In this document: piece by piece, positions 36,251 through 43,941 of the stretch
Layout: each line of letters starts with the position of its first letter
Position numbering within the stretch: the stretch's first letter is position 1
NCBI GenBank assembly: GCA_965232015.1
Contig: OZ246946.1
Coordinates: 3,534,001-3,598,000, forward strand
Reading direction: 5' to 3'
Source of the DNA: JAJEAO01 sp963667635
GTDB lineage: Bacteria; Acidobacteriota; Vicinamibacteria; Marinacidobacterales; Marinacidobacteraceae
Length of the DNA stretch: 64,000 nt
Position numbers and translations under genes: made by a program
Notes under the pieces: model-generated
What the model saw: only the letters and a program-made list of their open reading frames with translations
Told to the model about the DNA's origin: nothing
Databases searched by the model: none

Positions 36251-36883
36251 TTGGCCAGATATCGAGGTCCCGTGTGCCGGTTGTGCCGGCGCGAAGGGGC
36301 AAAGCTGTTCCTGAAGGGCGAGCGCTGTCTCACCCCGAAGTGCGCCATCGACAAGCGGAACTTCGCGCCCGGCGCCCACGGGAAGTCCCGTCGCAGCCGG
36401 GTGCAGGGCTACGGGCTCCAGTTGCGCGAGAAGCAGAAGGCGAAGCGCGTGTACGGCGTGCTCGAGCGTCAGTTCCGTCTCTACTTCAAGCAGGCGGAAC
36501 GGCAGCGCGCCGTCACCGGCACCTACCTGCTCCAGCTTCTCGAGCGCCGGCTCGACAACGCCGTGTACCGCCTCGGCCTCGCGCCGTCGCGGGCGGCGGC
36601 GCGCCTGTTCGTGCGCCACGGCCACGTTCAACTCAACGGGAAGCGAGTGGACATCCCTTCGTACATCGTGAATCAGGGTGACGTGATCTCGGTGGCGGAG
36701 AGGACCCGGAAGAAGGACTTCTTCCAGCAGATTCTCGAGACCGCCGAAGGCCGCACGGTTCCGGACTGGATCCAGCGCGCGCCCGAGGATCTCGCCACCG
36801 GCAAGGTCACCGCGCTCCCGACCGGTGACGACCCGCAGCTCAAGATCCGTGAGCAGCTCATCGTTGAGCTGTACTCCCGCTAG
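36251..36883 (+). CDS. rpsD: 30S ribosomal protein S4
   Basis: S4 is a primary 16S-binding protein and alpha-operon repressor in many bacteria. The 210-residue form uses a TTG start (MARYRGPVCRLC). It retains the zinc site C9-X2-C12-X13-C26-X4-C31. The S4 RNA-binding domain is LDNAVYRLGLAPSRAAARLFVRHGHVQLNGKRVDIPS. Confidence 0.97.
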   Translation: MARYRGPVCRLCRREGAKLFLKGERCLTPKCAIDKRNFAPGAHGKSRRSRVQGYGLQLREKQKAKRVYGVLERQFRLYFKQAERQRAVTGTYLLQLLERRLDNAVYRLGLAPSRAAARLFVRHGHVQLNGKRVDIPSYIVNQGDVISVAERTRKKDFFQQILETAEGRTVPDWIQRAPEDLATGKVTALPTGDDPQLKIREQLIVELYSR

Positions 36884-36893
36884 GAAGGATCCC

Positions 36894-37865
36894 GTGACGA
36901 ACGAAGCCACCCTGGAACTGCAGAGCCCTCGCGGACTCCACGTCGAGGAGAGCACCGAGACCTATGGCCGCTTCTCCGCCGCTCCGTTCGAGCGCGGCTG
37001 GGGGGTCACGGTCGGGAACGCGCTCCGCCGCATGCTGATCGCTTCGATCGAAGGCGCGGCGGTGACCGCCATCCGCTTCGAGGGAGTGCAGCACGAGCTG
37101 TCCACGATCCCGGGAGTCAAGGAAGACACCCTCGACATCATCCTGAACATCTCGCGCGTTCCGCTGCGGGTCCACGGATCCGAGGCGCGCACGATTCGTC
37201 TCCAGTGCCGGAAGCCGTCCGTGCTGACGTCCGGTGCGATCAAGACCGATCCCAACGTGGAGATCCTCGATCCGGACGTGCACATCGCCACGATGACCGA
37301 GCCGGGGAATCTCGATATCGAAATGCGGGTTCGGAATGCGCGCGGTTACGTCACCTCGGAGCGGAACCGGGAGCGGGAAACCGGACTCGACACCGCCTAC
37401 ATTCCGGTGGACTCCTCCCACTCGCCGGTCCGCCGGGTGAACTTCAAGGTGGAGCCCGCCCGCGTGGGGCAGGACACCGATTTCGACCGCCTCATCCTCG
37501 AGATCTACACGAATGGAGCGGTTCGACCCCAGGAGGCGCTCGGCACCGCCGGCCGCCTTCTGCGCGACATGCTCGGGATCTTCGTCGGCGGCGACGATGA
37601 GGATGGCGACGGGATTCCCGTTTCCGACGATCAGCGCGCGTTCGATCGTTATCGCGAGGTTTCGATCGACGAGTACCAGGATCAGCTCTCGGCGCGCGCC
37701 TACAACGGTCTCCGCAACGCCGACATCGGGACTCTCGGAGACCTGGTGCTCAAGAGCGAGCAGGATCTGTTGCGCGAGCGGAACATCGGCCGCAAGAGCA
37801 TCGAGGAGATCCAGCGGCTGCTCGAGCCCCTGAACCTGCGGCTCGGTATGGGAGGTCCGGACTGA
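36894..37865 (+). CDS. rpoA: DNA-directed RNA polymerase subunit alpha
   Basis: RpoA dimerises to nucleate RNA polymerase and contacts UP elements. The GTG at 36894, 10 bp after rpsD and preceded by AGGAAGGA, gives 323 residues. The N-terminal domain has GRFSAAPFERGWGVTVGNALRRMLIASIEG. The C-terminal domain has ALSARAYNGLRNADIGTLGDLVLKSEQDLLRERNIGRKSIEEI, with its helix-hairpin-helix. Confidence 0.97.
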   Translation: MTNEATLELQSPRGLHVEESTETYGRFSAAPFERGWGVTVGNALRRMLIASIEGAAVTAIRFEGVQHELSTIPGVKEDTLDIILNISRVPLRVHGSEARTIRLQCRKPSVLTSGAIKTDPNVEILDPDVHIATMTEPGNLDIEMRVRNARGYVTSERNRERETGLDTAYIPVDSSHSPVRRVNFKVEPARVGQDTDFDRLILEIYTNGAVRPQEALGTAGRLLRDMLGIFVGGDDEDGDGIPVSDDQRAFDRYREVSIDEYQDQLSARAYNGLRNADIGTLGDLVLKSEQDLLRERNIGRKSIEEIQRLLEPLNLRLGMGGPD

Positions 37866-37866
37866 T

Positions 37867-38220
37867 ATGCGGCATCGTCACGCCCATCGCAAGCTGGGGC
37901 GGAACCCGGCGCACCGGAAGGCGCTCCTGCGGAACCTGTCGGTGACCCTGATCCAGCACGGGCATCTGCGCACGACCGTCGCGAAGGCGAAGGAAGTGCG
38001 TCCGTTCGTGGAGAAGCTGGTGACGCTCGGTCGTCGCAGCGATCTCCATGCCCGTCGTCGGGCCCTTCAGATCCTGCCCCACAAGGACGTCGTGGCCCAT
38101 CTGTTCTCCAAGGTCGGGCCGAAGTTCACCGACCGGCCGGGCGGTTACACGCGGATCCTGAAGCTGGGCCCCCGAAAGGGCGACGGCGCCCCGATGGCCC
38201 GCATCGAGTTCGTCGAGTAG
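37867..38220 (+). CDS. rplQ: 50S ribosomal protein L17
   Basis: L17 lies near the tunnel exit. The 117-residue protein begins MRHRHAHRKLGRNPAHRKALLRNL and contains TTVAKAKEVRPFVEKLVTL. It starts 1 bp after rpoA and is the last gene of the ribosomal supercluster. Confidence 0.97.
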   Translation: MRHRHAHRKLGRNPAHRKALLRNLSVTLIQHGHLRTTVAKAKEVRPFVEKLVTLGRRSDLHARRRALQILPHKDVVAHLFSKVGPKFTDRPGGYTRILKLGPRKGDGAPMARIEFVE

Positions 38221-38229
38221 ATATGGAGC

Positions 38230-38293
38230 GCCGCTCTCCAGAGCGGCACGGCTGAGCTTGGTCTCTGTCCTCCGTGCCGGACTGGAGTCCGGC
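38230..38293. repeat. Paired dispersed palindromes A (38230-38247) and B (38276-38293)
   Basis: The copies read GCCGCTCTCCAGAGCGGC and GCCGGACTGGAGTCCGGC, 28 bp apart, flanked by ATGGAGC on the left and GTTCCAT on the right. They begin 9 bp after the rplQ stop. This is the same A/B pair as in the rpoC-rpsL gap, but with A in the opposite orientation. Confidence 0.85.
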
Positions 38294-38331
38294 GTTCCAT
38301 AGGGCCCGCCCGAAGAAGAGGGGGGAGAGGT

Positions 38332-38363
38332 TCGGAGAGGGGGGATTCGTCTCCCCTCTCCGA
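38332..38363 (+). terminator. Strong hairpin, probable terminator of the ribosomal supercluster
   Basis: TCGGAGAGGGG pairs with CCCCTCTCCGA, and two further pairs (one G-T) reduce the loop to about 6 nt. The stem is long and GC-rich, but the downstream tract (GAGAAAG) has no U-run, so intrinsic termination is uncertain. Confidence 0.5.
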
Positions 38364-38431
38364 GAGAGAAAGTGATGTTGATCGCGACCTGGAGCGGAGC
38401 GAAGGTTGCGATCTGAGGCGCGAAGCGCCGA

Positions 38432-38518
38432 GCGGGCCGGGGAGGGGGCCGCTCTCGAAGGCTCGTGGGACTTCATCAGTGCGGTTCCAACGGATCCGCG
38501 GCCCCCTCCCCGGCCCGC
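38432..38518. terminator. Perfect 21-bp inverted repeat with 45-nt loop at the end of convergent genes
   Basis: The arms at 38432-38452 and 38498-38518 are exact reverse complements (GCGGGCCGGGG... / ...CCCCGGCCCGC). The repeat lies 7 bp beyond the stop of the minus-strand EF-G-like gene. A cruciform or bidirectional terminator role is inferred from position. No U-tract is present on either strand. Confidence 0.5.
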
Positions 38519-38524
38519 CCGGTG

Positions 38525-40579
38525 TTACCGGTGGGCCTCGATGATCTGCTGCGCCAGGTTCCCCGGGACCGGGTCGTAGCGCGAGAACTCCATGTGGAAC
38601 CCGCCGCGCCCGCCGGTGAGTGAGGTCAGCGTCGGCTCGTAGGTCAGCATCTCCGCCATCGGCACCTCGGCCTCGATGGTGGTCCGGTTTCCCTTGCTGT
38701 CCATGCCCTGGGTGCGACCCCGGCGCGCGTTCAGGTCGCCGAGCACATCCCCCATGGCCTCGTCGGGCACGGTGATCTCCACCTTCATGATCGGCTCGAG
38801 CAGCGTCGGGCGGCACTTCGCCATCGCGTCCTTGAACGCGAGCGAAGCGGCGATCTTGAACGCGATCTCCGACGAGTCCACGGTGTGGAACTTGCCGTCG
38901 AACACGGTGGCCCGGAAGTCCACGACCGGATACCCCGCGAGGTAGCCCTTCTGCCGGGCCTCCTGGAAGCCCTTCTCGATGGCCGGGATGAACTGCTTCG
39001 GAATCGCGCCACCCACGACCTTGCTGGCGAACTCGAAGTCCTCCCCGCGTTCGATCGGCTCCACCCGGACGTGGCAGTCGGCGAACTGGCCGTGCCCGCC
39101 CGATTGCTTCTTGTGCCGGCCGTGGGCGTCGGCGCCGACGGTGATGGTCTCCCGGTAGGGAACGCGCGGCGGCTTCAGGTCCACTTCCACGCCGTACTTG
39201 CGTTTCAGCCGCGAGACGACGATCTCGATGTGGAGCTGGCCGGTGCCGGAGAGCTGAAGCTCCTGGTCCCGCAGGAAGCGAAGCGTGAGGTCCTCCTCGC
39301 GCAGGCGGGCGAGCGCGACCGAGATCTTCTCCTCATCACCGCGGGACCGCGGCACGATGGCGAACGTGATCACCGGATGGGGGACATCGGGACGGATGAA
39401 CCGGATCCCGTCGCCGGCGGTGAGCGTGTCGCCGGTGGCGGTCTCCTTGAGCTTCGCGAAACACCCGAGGTCCCCGGCGGCGAGCGCGGCGACCGGTTCG
39501 AGGTGCTTGCCGTTCATCGTGTTCACGCCGCCGATCCGCTCCATCGCGCCGCTCGTCAGGTTGCGCAGCGGAGCGTCCGCGCGGAGCGTTCCGGTCATCA
39601 CCCGGAACAGGCTCAGCCGGCCGGCGAACGGGTCGGCGATCGTCTTGAACACATAGACGCTCGGCGAGGCATCCGATGTCACCGGGCACTCCCCGGGCGT
39701 TTTGTCCTCGTTCACGCCGCGGGCCGGGCCCCGTCCCGCCGGGTCCGGCGTGAACCGACGCGCGAAGTCGAGGAGCGCGGTCGTCCCGATGTTCCTGGCT
39801 CCGGCCACCGCCACCACCGGAAAGATGGCTCGATTCGCCACCGCGCGGCCGAGGCCCTCGACCAATTCCTCCTGCGTCAGCTCGTCGTTGTCACAGAACT
39901 GCTCGAAGAGGTCATCGTCGGACTCGGCGATCACCTCCATGAGTTCCATCCGGGCCTCCTCCGCCGCGTCCCGCAGGTCGGCGGGGATCTCGCCCACCTG
40001 CGCCTTCTTCCGGTCGGGGCCGGGGCCGGCGATGGCTTTCATGTGGATCAGATCCACGACCCCGGCGAAGGAGGATTCCTTGCCGATCGGGAGCTGCACC
40101 GGGATCGCGCTCCGGCCGAACGTCTCCCGGATCCCCGCGAGCGCCCGGTCGAACGAGGCCCGCTCGCGGTCGAGACGGGTCACCGCCAGCACGGCCGCGG
40201 TCCCGTTCGCCTCGGCGAACCCGAACACGCGCTCGGTGTTCACGCCCAGGCCGTCCACGCCGCACACCGTGATCAGCGCGGTGTCCGCGACCGGCATCGC
40301 GAGTCGGGCTTCGGTGATGAAGTTGCTGTACCCGGGCGTATCGAGCAGGTTCAGCTTGGCGCCCCCCCACCCGCAATGCGTCAGGGCCGCGTTCAGGCTG
40401 TGGGACCGGGCGATCTCGTCATCGTCGAAATCGGTGACGGTGTTGCCCTCCTCCACCCGTCCGAGGCGCGTGACCGCGCCGGCGGTGTAGAGGAGGGCCG
40501 AAACCAGGGTCGTCTTGCCCGAAGTTCCATGCCCGGCGACGGCGATATTCCGGATCTCGGCGGTCTGGGTCAGGCTCAT
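38525..40579 (-). CDS. EF-G-like GTPase (EF-G paralogue)
   Basis: This 684-residue translational GTPase has the EF-G domain order (G, II, III, IV, V) but diverges from fusA in this window. The start MSLTQTAEIRNIAVAGHGTSGKTT was chosen because GTP-binding homology begins there; GGAGG lies just upstream, and the longer frame is Arg/Pro-rich leader. G1 is GHGTSGKTT (residues 16-24). G3 reads DTPGYSNF with Tyr replacing the catalytic His, and G4 reads TRLD instead of NKxD. Domain IV has the KQSGGHGQFADCHV motif. Similar EF-G2/EF-G-like proteins occur in many bacteria; the role (stress translation, recycling or other) is not known. Confidence 0.88.
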   Translation of the reverse strand: MSLTQTAEIRNIAVAGHGTSGKTTLVSALLYTAGAVTRLGRVEEGNTVTDFDDDEIARSHSLNAALTHCGWGGAKLNLLDTPGYSNFITEARLAMPVADTALITVCGVDGLGVNTERVFGFAEANGTAAVLAVTRLDRERASFDRALAGIRETFGRSAIPVQLPIGKESSFAGVVDLIHMKAIAGPGPDRKKAQVGEIPADLRDAAEEARMELMEVIAESDDDLFEQFCDNDELTQEELVEGLGRAVANRAIFPVVAVAGARNIGTTALLDFARRFTPDPAGRGPARGVNEDKTPGECPVTSDASPSVYVFKTIADPFAGRLSLFRVMTGTLRADAPLRNLTSGAMERIGGVNTMNGKHLEPVAALAAGDLGCFAKLKETATGDTLTAGDGIRFIRPDVPHPVITFAIVPRSRGDEEKISVALARLREEDLTLRFLRDQELQLSGTGQLHIEIVVSRLKRKYGVEVDLKPPRVPYRETITVGADAHGRHKKQSGGHGQFADCHVRVEPIERGEDFEFASKVVGGAIPKQFIPAIEKGFQEARQKGYLAGYPVVDFRATVFDGKFHTVDSSEIAFKIAASLAFKDAMAKCRPTLLEPIMKVEITVPDEAMGDVLGDLNARRGRTQGMDSKGNRTTIEAEVPMAEMLTYEPTLTSLTGGRGGFHMEFSRYDPVPGNLAQQIIEAHR

Positions 40580-40857
40580 GGTCCTCCGTGGACGGGGACC
40601 GCGGCGGCCCCGCAAAATGGGACAGCCGGACCGCTCCGGCGGACAGGAACGCACGCCGAGAGGTCCGGCTACCGTCTGGAACGGGCAACGCAGGCCGACC
40701 GGGAATGGCCACGACTGCGTCCGAAGTGGAACCGCCGATCCTACCATCCGCAACCGGTGTCTCCGAGACGCCGACGGGTCCCCGGTGCTACCCTTCATTC
40801 GGTCCGGCGGGGTGCCGGGTCCGGTCCTTCTCGGGGAGCTGTCGCGGGACATCTCAA
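40580..40857. other. Divergent intergenic region between EF-G-like gene and pilM-like gene
   Basis: This 278-bp region should hold the promoters of both divergent genes. No convincing -35/-10 pair was found on either strand. TACCAT (about 40774) and TACCCT (about 40795) are possible -10 boxes for the plus-strand operon, matching the TACNNT preference seen at the two strong promoters. Confidence 0.35.
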
Positions 40858-41793
40858 GTGCCGTTTTCGTCCCGATTCCTCGCCCGGCGACGCCGGGAAC
40901 CGCTGGCGGTTTCGCTCGGACGGCGCGGTCTGGTGGCCCGAACCGTGGGCGGACGCTGGATCCGGATCCCGTTTCCGGCGAACTTCCTGAACCCCTCCGC
41001 CACCGAGCCGAACCTGGCGGCGCCGGCTGAAGCGGCGCGTCTCATCTTCGCGGCGCGCGACGCGCTCGGGGCCGGGAACCGGCGGTTCGAGCGGGCGGTC
41101 ATCGCCCTCTCCGACCGCGCGGTCCACGCCGCGCTCGAGACCGGGGCTGCGTCGCGCGATCTGCGCGGGCTTCGTTCCCGGCTGGTGGCGGCGCTCACGG
41201 CGGGCTCCGGATCGCCCGATCCGGGGCTCGACCGGCGCTTTCGCTTCGGGACGATGCCGACCGGGCCGCGTCGGGGCCGGGCGGTCCTCGGCGCGGTGAG
41301 CGCGACGGCGGTCGTCTCGCAGTACGAAGCTGCGGTCGAGGCCGCCGGCCTGAGGCCGGGGTGGGTGGACGCGATCAGCCTGGCGACGGTGCCCGAGTGG
41401 CTTTCGCGGCGCCCGGGTTCCGGGCCGAGGGCGCTCCTCCTGCTCCACCTCCGCCACTTCGTCCTGGTCGGAGCCGACCGGGGGCGGTTGACCGGCTTCC
41501 GGATGCGGCTGCGGGCGCGGCTGGATCCGGAGCCTCCGGTGCTGGCGGTTCGGCGGCTGGCGGCGTCCGGCGTCCGGCCCGCCACCGCGGTCTGGGGTCA
41601 CGGCGCCGAGGCCGTCAGCGACGCGCTCGGAAGGAGCGGGCTCGAGGTGGCCGACGTGAAGCCCGGTCCCGGCGAATCCGACGCGGAGGTCGCGTTGTCG
41701 CCGGTCGTGGAAGCCGCGCTGGCGGCGCTCCTCCGCCGGCTCGGCGCCCGACCGGCGCCGCTCGCCGCCGCCCCGGTGGCCCCGGCCGCCTGA
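40858..41793 (+). CDS. PilM-like protein (putative type IV pilus alignment subunit)
   Basis: The GTG start gives 311 residues beginning MPFSSRFLARRRREPLAVSLGRRGLVARTVGG. This resembles the short basic leader and first actin-fold strand of PilM. The middle (GAVSATAVVSQYEAAVEAAGLRPGWVDAISLATVPEW) fits the PilM region that positions the second subdomain. Family assignment leans on position before PilN-like and PilO-like genes. Clear actin-type ATP motifs are not visible, so it may not bind nucleotide. Cytoplasmic; expected to bind the N-terminus of the PilN-like protein. Ala, Arg and Gly are heavily over-represented. Confidence 0.5.
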   Translation: MPFSSRFLARRRREPLAVSLGRRGLVARTVGGRWIRIPFPANFLNPSATEPNLAAPAEAARLIFAARDALGAGNRRFERAVIALSDRAVHAALETGAASRDLRGLRSRLVAALTAGSGSPDPGLDRRFRFGTMPTGPRRGRAVLGAVSATAVVSQYEAAVEAAGLRPGWVDAISLATVPEWLSRRPGSGPRALLLLHLRHFVLVGADRGRLTGFRMRLRARLDPEPPVLAVRRLAASGVRPATAVWGHGAEAVSDALGRSGLEVADVKPGPGESDAEVALSPVVEAALAALLRRLGARPAPLAAAPVAPAA

Positions 41794-41814
41794 GGGGTCG
41801 GGGAGTCCGGCGCC

Positions 41815-42369
41815 GTGGCCCGCATCCCTCCCGGGATTCAGCTCGGCAGCTCCCGAACTCCGGTCCTCCTCCGGGTGCTGACCGCCGCTTCGGCGCTGGC
41901 TCTCGCCGGCGCTGCGGTCGGCGCCTGGGAGATGCGGCGCCACCGCCATGAGCTCACCGCCATCGGGACGACGGCCACCGGCTCGGGCGCCTCTCCAGCC
42001 GCAGCGGACCGGGAGCTCGACCGGGAGCTCGACCGGGCCCGCTCCCGCGAGGCCGCAACGCTCCTCCTCGCCGGGGCGGAGCGAAGCGCTCGCTTCGGGA
42101 CAGCCCTCGACGCCATCGCCGCCGTCGGGCCCGGAGACCTGCGGATCACCGGCGTCGAGCTTCGTCCCCGCGGCGAAGCCGGAGGCGTGGAGGCGGCGGT
42201 GGCGGCGGAGGCTCCGACATCCGACGCCATCGCGGCGTTTCTCGCGTCGCTCGCCGGAATGGACGCGGTGCAATCCACCGGCGAGATCCAGGAGACCCGC
42301 ACTTCGGCGGGATTCGTCAGCGTGCGGGTGACGGTGCGCCTTGGGCCCGGGCGCCCGGAGGGCTTCTGA
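41815..42369 (+). CDS. PilN-like inner-membrane protein
   Basis: This is a 184-residue bitopic protein with a short cytoplasmic N-terminus and one TM helix (about residues 18-40). A coiled-coil-like stretch (ADRELDRELDRARSREAATLLL) follows, then a periplasmic ferredoxin-like domain. The pattern TALDAIAAVGPGDLRITGVELRPRG...DAIAAFLASLAGMDAVQSTGEIQ closely follows the fimbrial-assembly PilN signature. GTG start. It overlaps the next gene (TGATG), supporting one operon with the PilM- and PilO-like genes. Confidence 0.6.
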   Translation: MARIPPGIQLGSSRTPVLLRVLTAASALALAGAAVGAWEMRRHRHELTAIGTTATGSGASPAAADRELDRELDRARSREAATLLLAGAERSARFGTALDAIAAVGPGDLRITGVELRPRGEAGGVEAAVAAEAPTSDAIAAFLASLAGMDAVQSTGEIQETRTSAGFVSVRVTVRLGPGRPEGF

Positions 42370-43301
42370 TGGTTCGGGATCGAGCCCTGCGTCTGCGCCT
42401 GCTCCTCCTCACCCTCTCCCTGCTCCTCGCCTGGCTGGCGTGGCGGGAGGCGCGAGACGCCGCCGCCGAAGTCGAGACGGCGCGGCTGCGGTCGCAGGCC
42501 GCGGCGACGGCGGACGCCGCCGGGCGCGAGCAGGCCGGGCGGGAAGCGCGCTTCGCCGAACTCGCCGCGGCCCTCGAGCGCCGGGACGCTCCGCCGGAGA
42601 CGCCGGGCGACGTCCGGGAGGCCCTGGTCGGGGTGGCGCGCGGCGCCGGAGTGGAGCTCGCGACCTCCCGGGTGCAGCCGCTTCTCCGGTCGCCCACGGG
42701 GACGCGAGGCGCCGAAGTCCGGGTGAGCGCCGAGGGCGACGCGGCGAGGCTTCGCCACTTCCTGAACGCTGTCGAGCAGAAGGGTTGGCCGCTTCGGACC
42801 GATCGGATCCAGCTCGGCCTGCGGGACGCCGATCGGGCCTCTCTCGCCGCGGAGTTCACGATTCTGTGGCCGGATCCGGAGGTCCGCTTCACCGACACCG
42901 ACGCCGCCTCGCTCGTCGCGGACCCGCGGATCGGCCCGCTCGCCGCGTGGCTCACGGCGAGTCTCGCCGCGAGTCTCGATGCGCCGGACCACGCGGTGTC
43001 GCCCTCGCCGCTCGAGTTCGATCCGGCAGCGATGGTGGCGGTCCCGGCGGTCGCCCCGCCGGGTTTCGAGGAGGAGTTCCCGGAGGCGCCGCCGGCGACA
43101 GGCGGCGCGCCTCGTCTGCTCGGTTTCGTCGAGGTCGGCCCCGGGACCGCGCCGCGGGCCGCGCTCGCGTGGCGCGACGAGATGACGCTGGTGTCCGTCG
43201 GGGACCGGATCGGGGACTACGAGGTCGCGGAGATCGAGCTCGCCGGCACCGTGCTCCTCGTTCGGCCTGACGCCCCACCCCTCCGCCTGACCCTTCGGTA
43301 G
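42369..43301 (+). CDS. PilO-like protein with PilP/GspC-like C-terminal domain
   Basis: The 310-residue protein has one N-terminal TM helix (about residues 8-24), a coiled-coil stretch rich in Ala/Arg/Glu, and a PilO/GspM-like periplasmic domain containing LRHFLNAVEQKGWPLRTDRIQLGL. The last 65 residues (LLGFVEVGPGTAPRAALAWRDEMTLVSVGDRIGDYEVAEIELAGTVLLV) resemble the beta-domain of PilP or the GspC homology region, which docks to the secretin. A PilO-PilP fusion is therefore suggested. No PilQ secretin, pilin or motor ATPase follows; the next gene is on the other strand. Confidence 0.5.
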   Translation: MVRDRALRLRLLLLTLSLLLAWLAWREARDAAAEVETARLRSQAAATADAAGREQAGREARFAELAAALERRDAPPETPGDVREALVGVARGAGVELATSRVQPLLRSPTGTRGAEVRVSAEGDAARLRHFLNAVEQKGWPLRTDRIQLGLRDADRASLAAEFTILWPDPEVRFTDTDAASLVADPRIGPLAAWLTASLAASLDAPDHAVSPSPLEFDPAAMVAVPAVAPPGFEEEFPEAPPATGGAPRLLGFVEVGPGTAPRAALAWRDEMTLVSVGDRIGDYEVAEIELAGTVLLVRPDAPPLRLTLR

Positions 43302-43332
43302 CGTCCGAGCGTCGGACTCGCGTTCGGCGTCG

Positions 43333-43782
43333 TCAGTCGCCGGGGGATGCCCGGGCGGGGCGCTCCTTGAACTCGAACTCCTGCTGGCAGCACCAGCACG
43401 GTCCGGGGAGGTGCGAGGTGATGTTGCAGGTGAAGCAGAAGTAATACGGCTCGATCCGTTCTCCGTTCTGGATGGTGTGCAGGTGAAGGATCTTCCCGAG
43501 TCCGTCCTCCACGAACAGGAAGACCTCGAGGGGGTGCCGGTGGACGCGTTCGTCGGTGAGGATCTCGACGCGGATGTCGTCGGGATCGAGCCGGTGCAGC
43601 GTGCCGTCCTCCGACTCGATACCGAAGGGATCCCCGAAGGCGCAATCTCCCACCGGGCCCGGGGATCCGTCCTTCAGACAGACCGCGCGGCCGGTGACGA
43701 CGGTCTCGACGCTGTCGGCGAGGGGGGCGACCGTCGGGCCCAGCGCCGTGGCCGTGGCGACAATGAGAAAGGCAGCGAGCAT
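43333..43782 (-). CDS. Small secreted Cys-rich protein, unknown function
   Basis: This 149-residue protein starts at MLAAFLIVATATALGPTVAPLA, a plausible signal peptide. The mature part has VVTGRAVCLKDGSPGPVGDCAFGDPFGIESEDGTLHRL, then a C-terminal Cys cluster YYFCFTCNITSHLPGPCWCCQQEFEF that looks like a metal-binding or disulfide knuckle. I do not recognise a named family. It has no clear Shine-Dalgarno; TACGCT lies 10 nt before the ATG. It is an isolated gene. Confidence 0.65.
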   Translation of the reverse strand: MLAAFLIVATATALGPTVAPLADSVETVVTGRAVCLKDGSPGPVGDCAFGDPFGIESEDGTLHRLDPDDIRVEILTDERVHRHPLEVFLFVEDGLGKILHLHTIQNGERIEPYYFCFTCNITSHLPGPCWCCQQEFEFKERPARASPGD

Positions 43783-43798
43783 GACTCCCGGCAGCGTA
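43783..43798 (-). promoter_or_regulatory. Possible leaderless -10 box of the Cys-rich secreted protein gene
   Basis: Read on the minus strand, TACGCT (plus positions 43793-43798) lies 10 nt before the ATG, with only a weak GGGA between them. One of four similar arrangements in the accessory part of the window. Confidence 0.3.
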
Positions 43799-43817
43799 CC
43801 ACCGGGCTTGCAGGCGC

Positions 43818-43882
43818 GCCGGACTCCAGTCCGGCAATTCACGAAGCGGAGTGCGCATCCCGGTGCCGCTCTGGAGAGCGGC
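43818..43882. repeat. Paired dispersed palindromes B (43818-43835) and A (43865-43882)
   Basis: GCCGGACTCCAGTCCGGC and GCCGCTCTGGAGAGCGGC lie 29 bp apart between divergent genes. Order and spacing mirror the 38230-38293 pair. Confidence 0.85.
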
Positions 43883-43941
43883 GCCACCTGACCAGTAGCC
43901 TGCGTCCCTCGTCGAGCCCTCTGCGAGAATCCCCGCGGTTC

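Larger units (their letters stand above)
38221..38524. other. Intergenic region between convergent rplQ and EF-G-like genes
   Basis: This 304-bp gap holds no gene but is full of structure. Palindromes A (38230-38247) and B (38276-38293) come first. A strong hairpin (38332-38363) follows, then smaller hairpins such as GGCGCGAAGCGCC. A perfect 21-bp inverted repeat (38432-38452 / 38498-38518) lies next to the EF-G-like stop. Confidence 0.8.
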
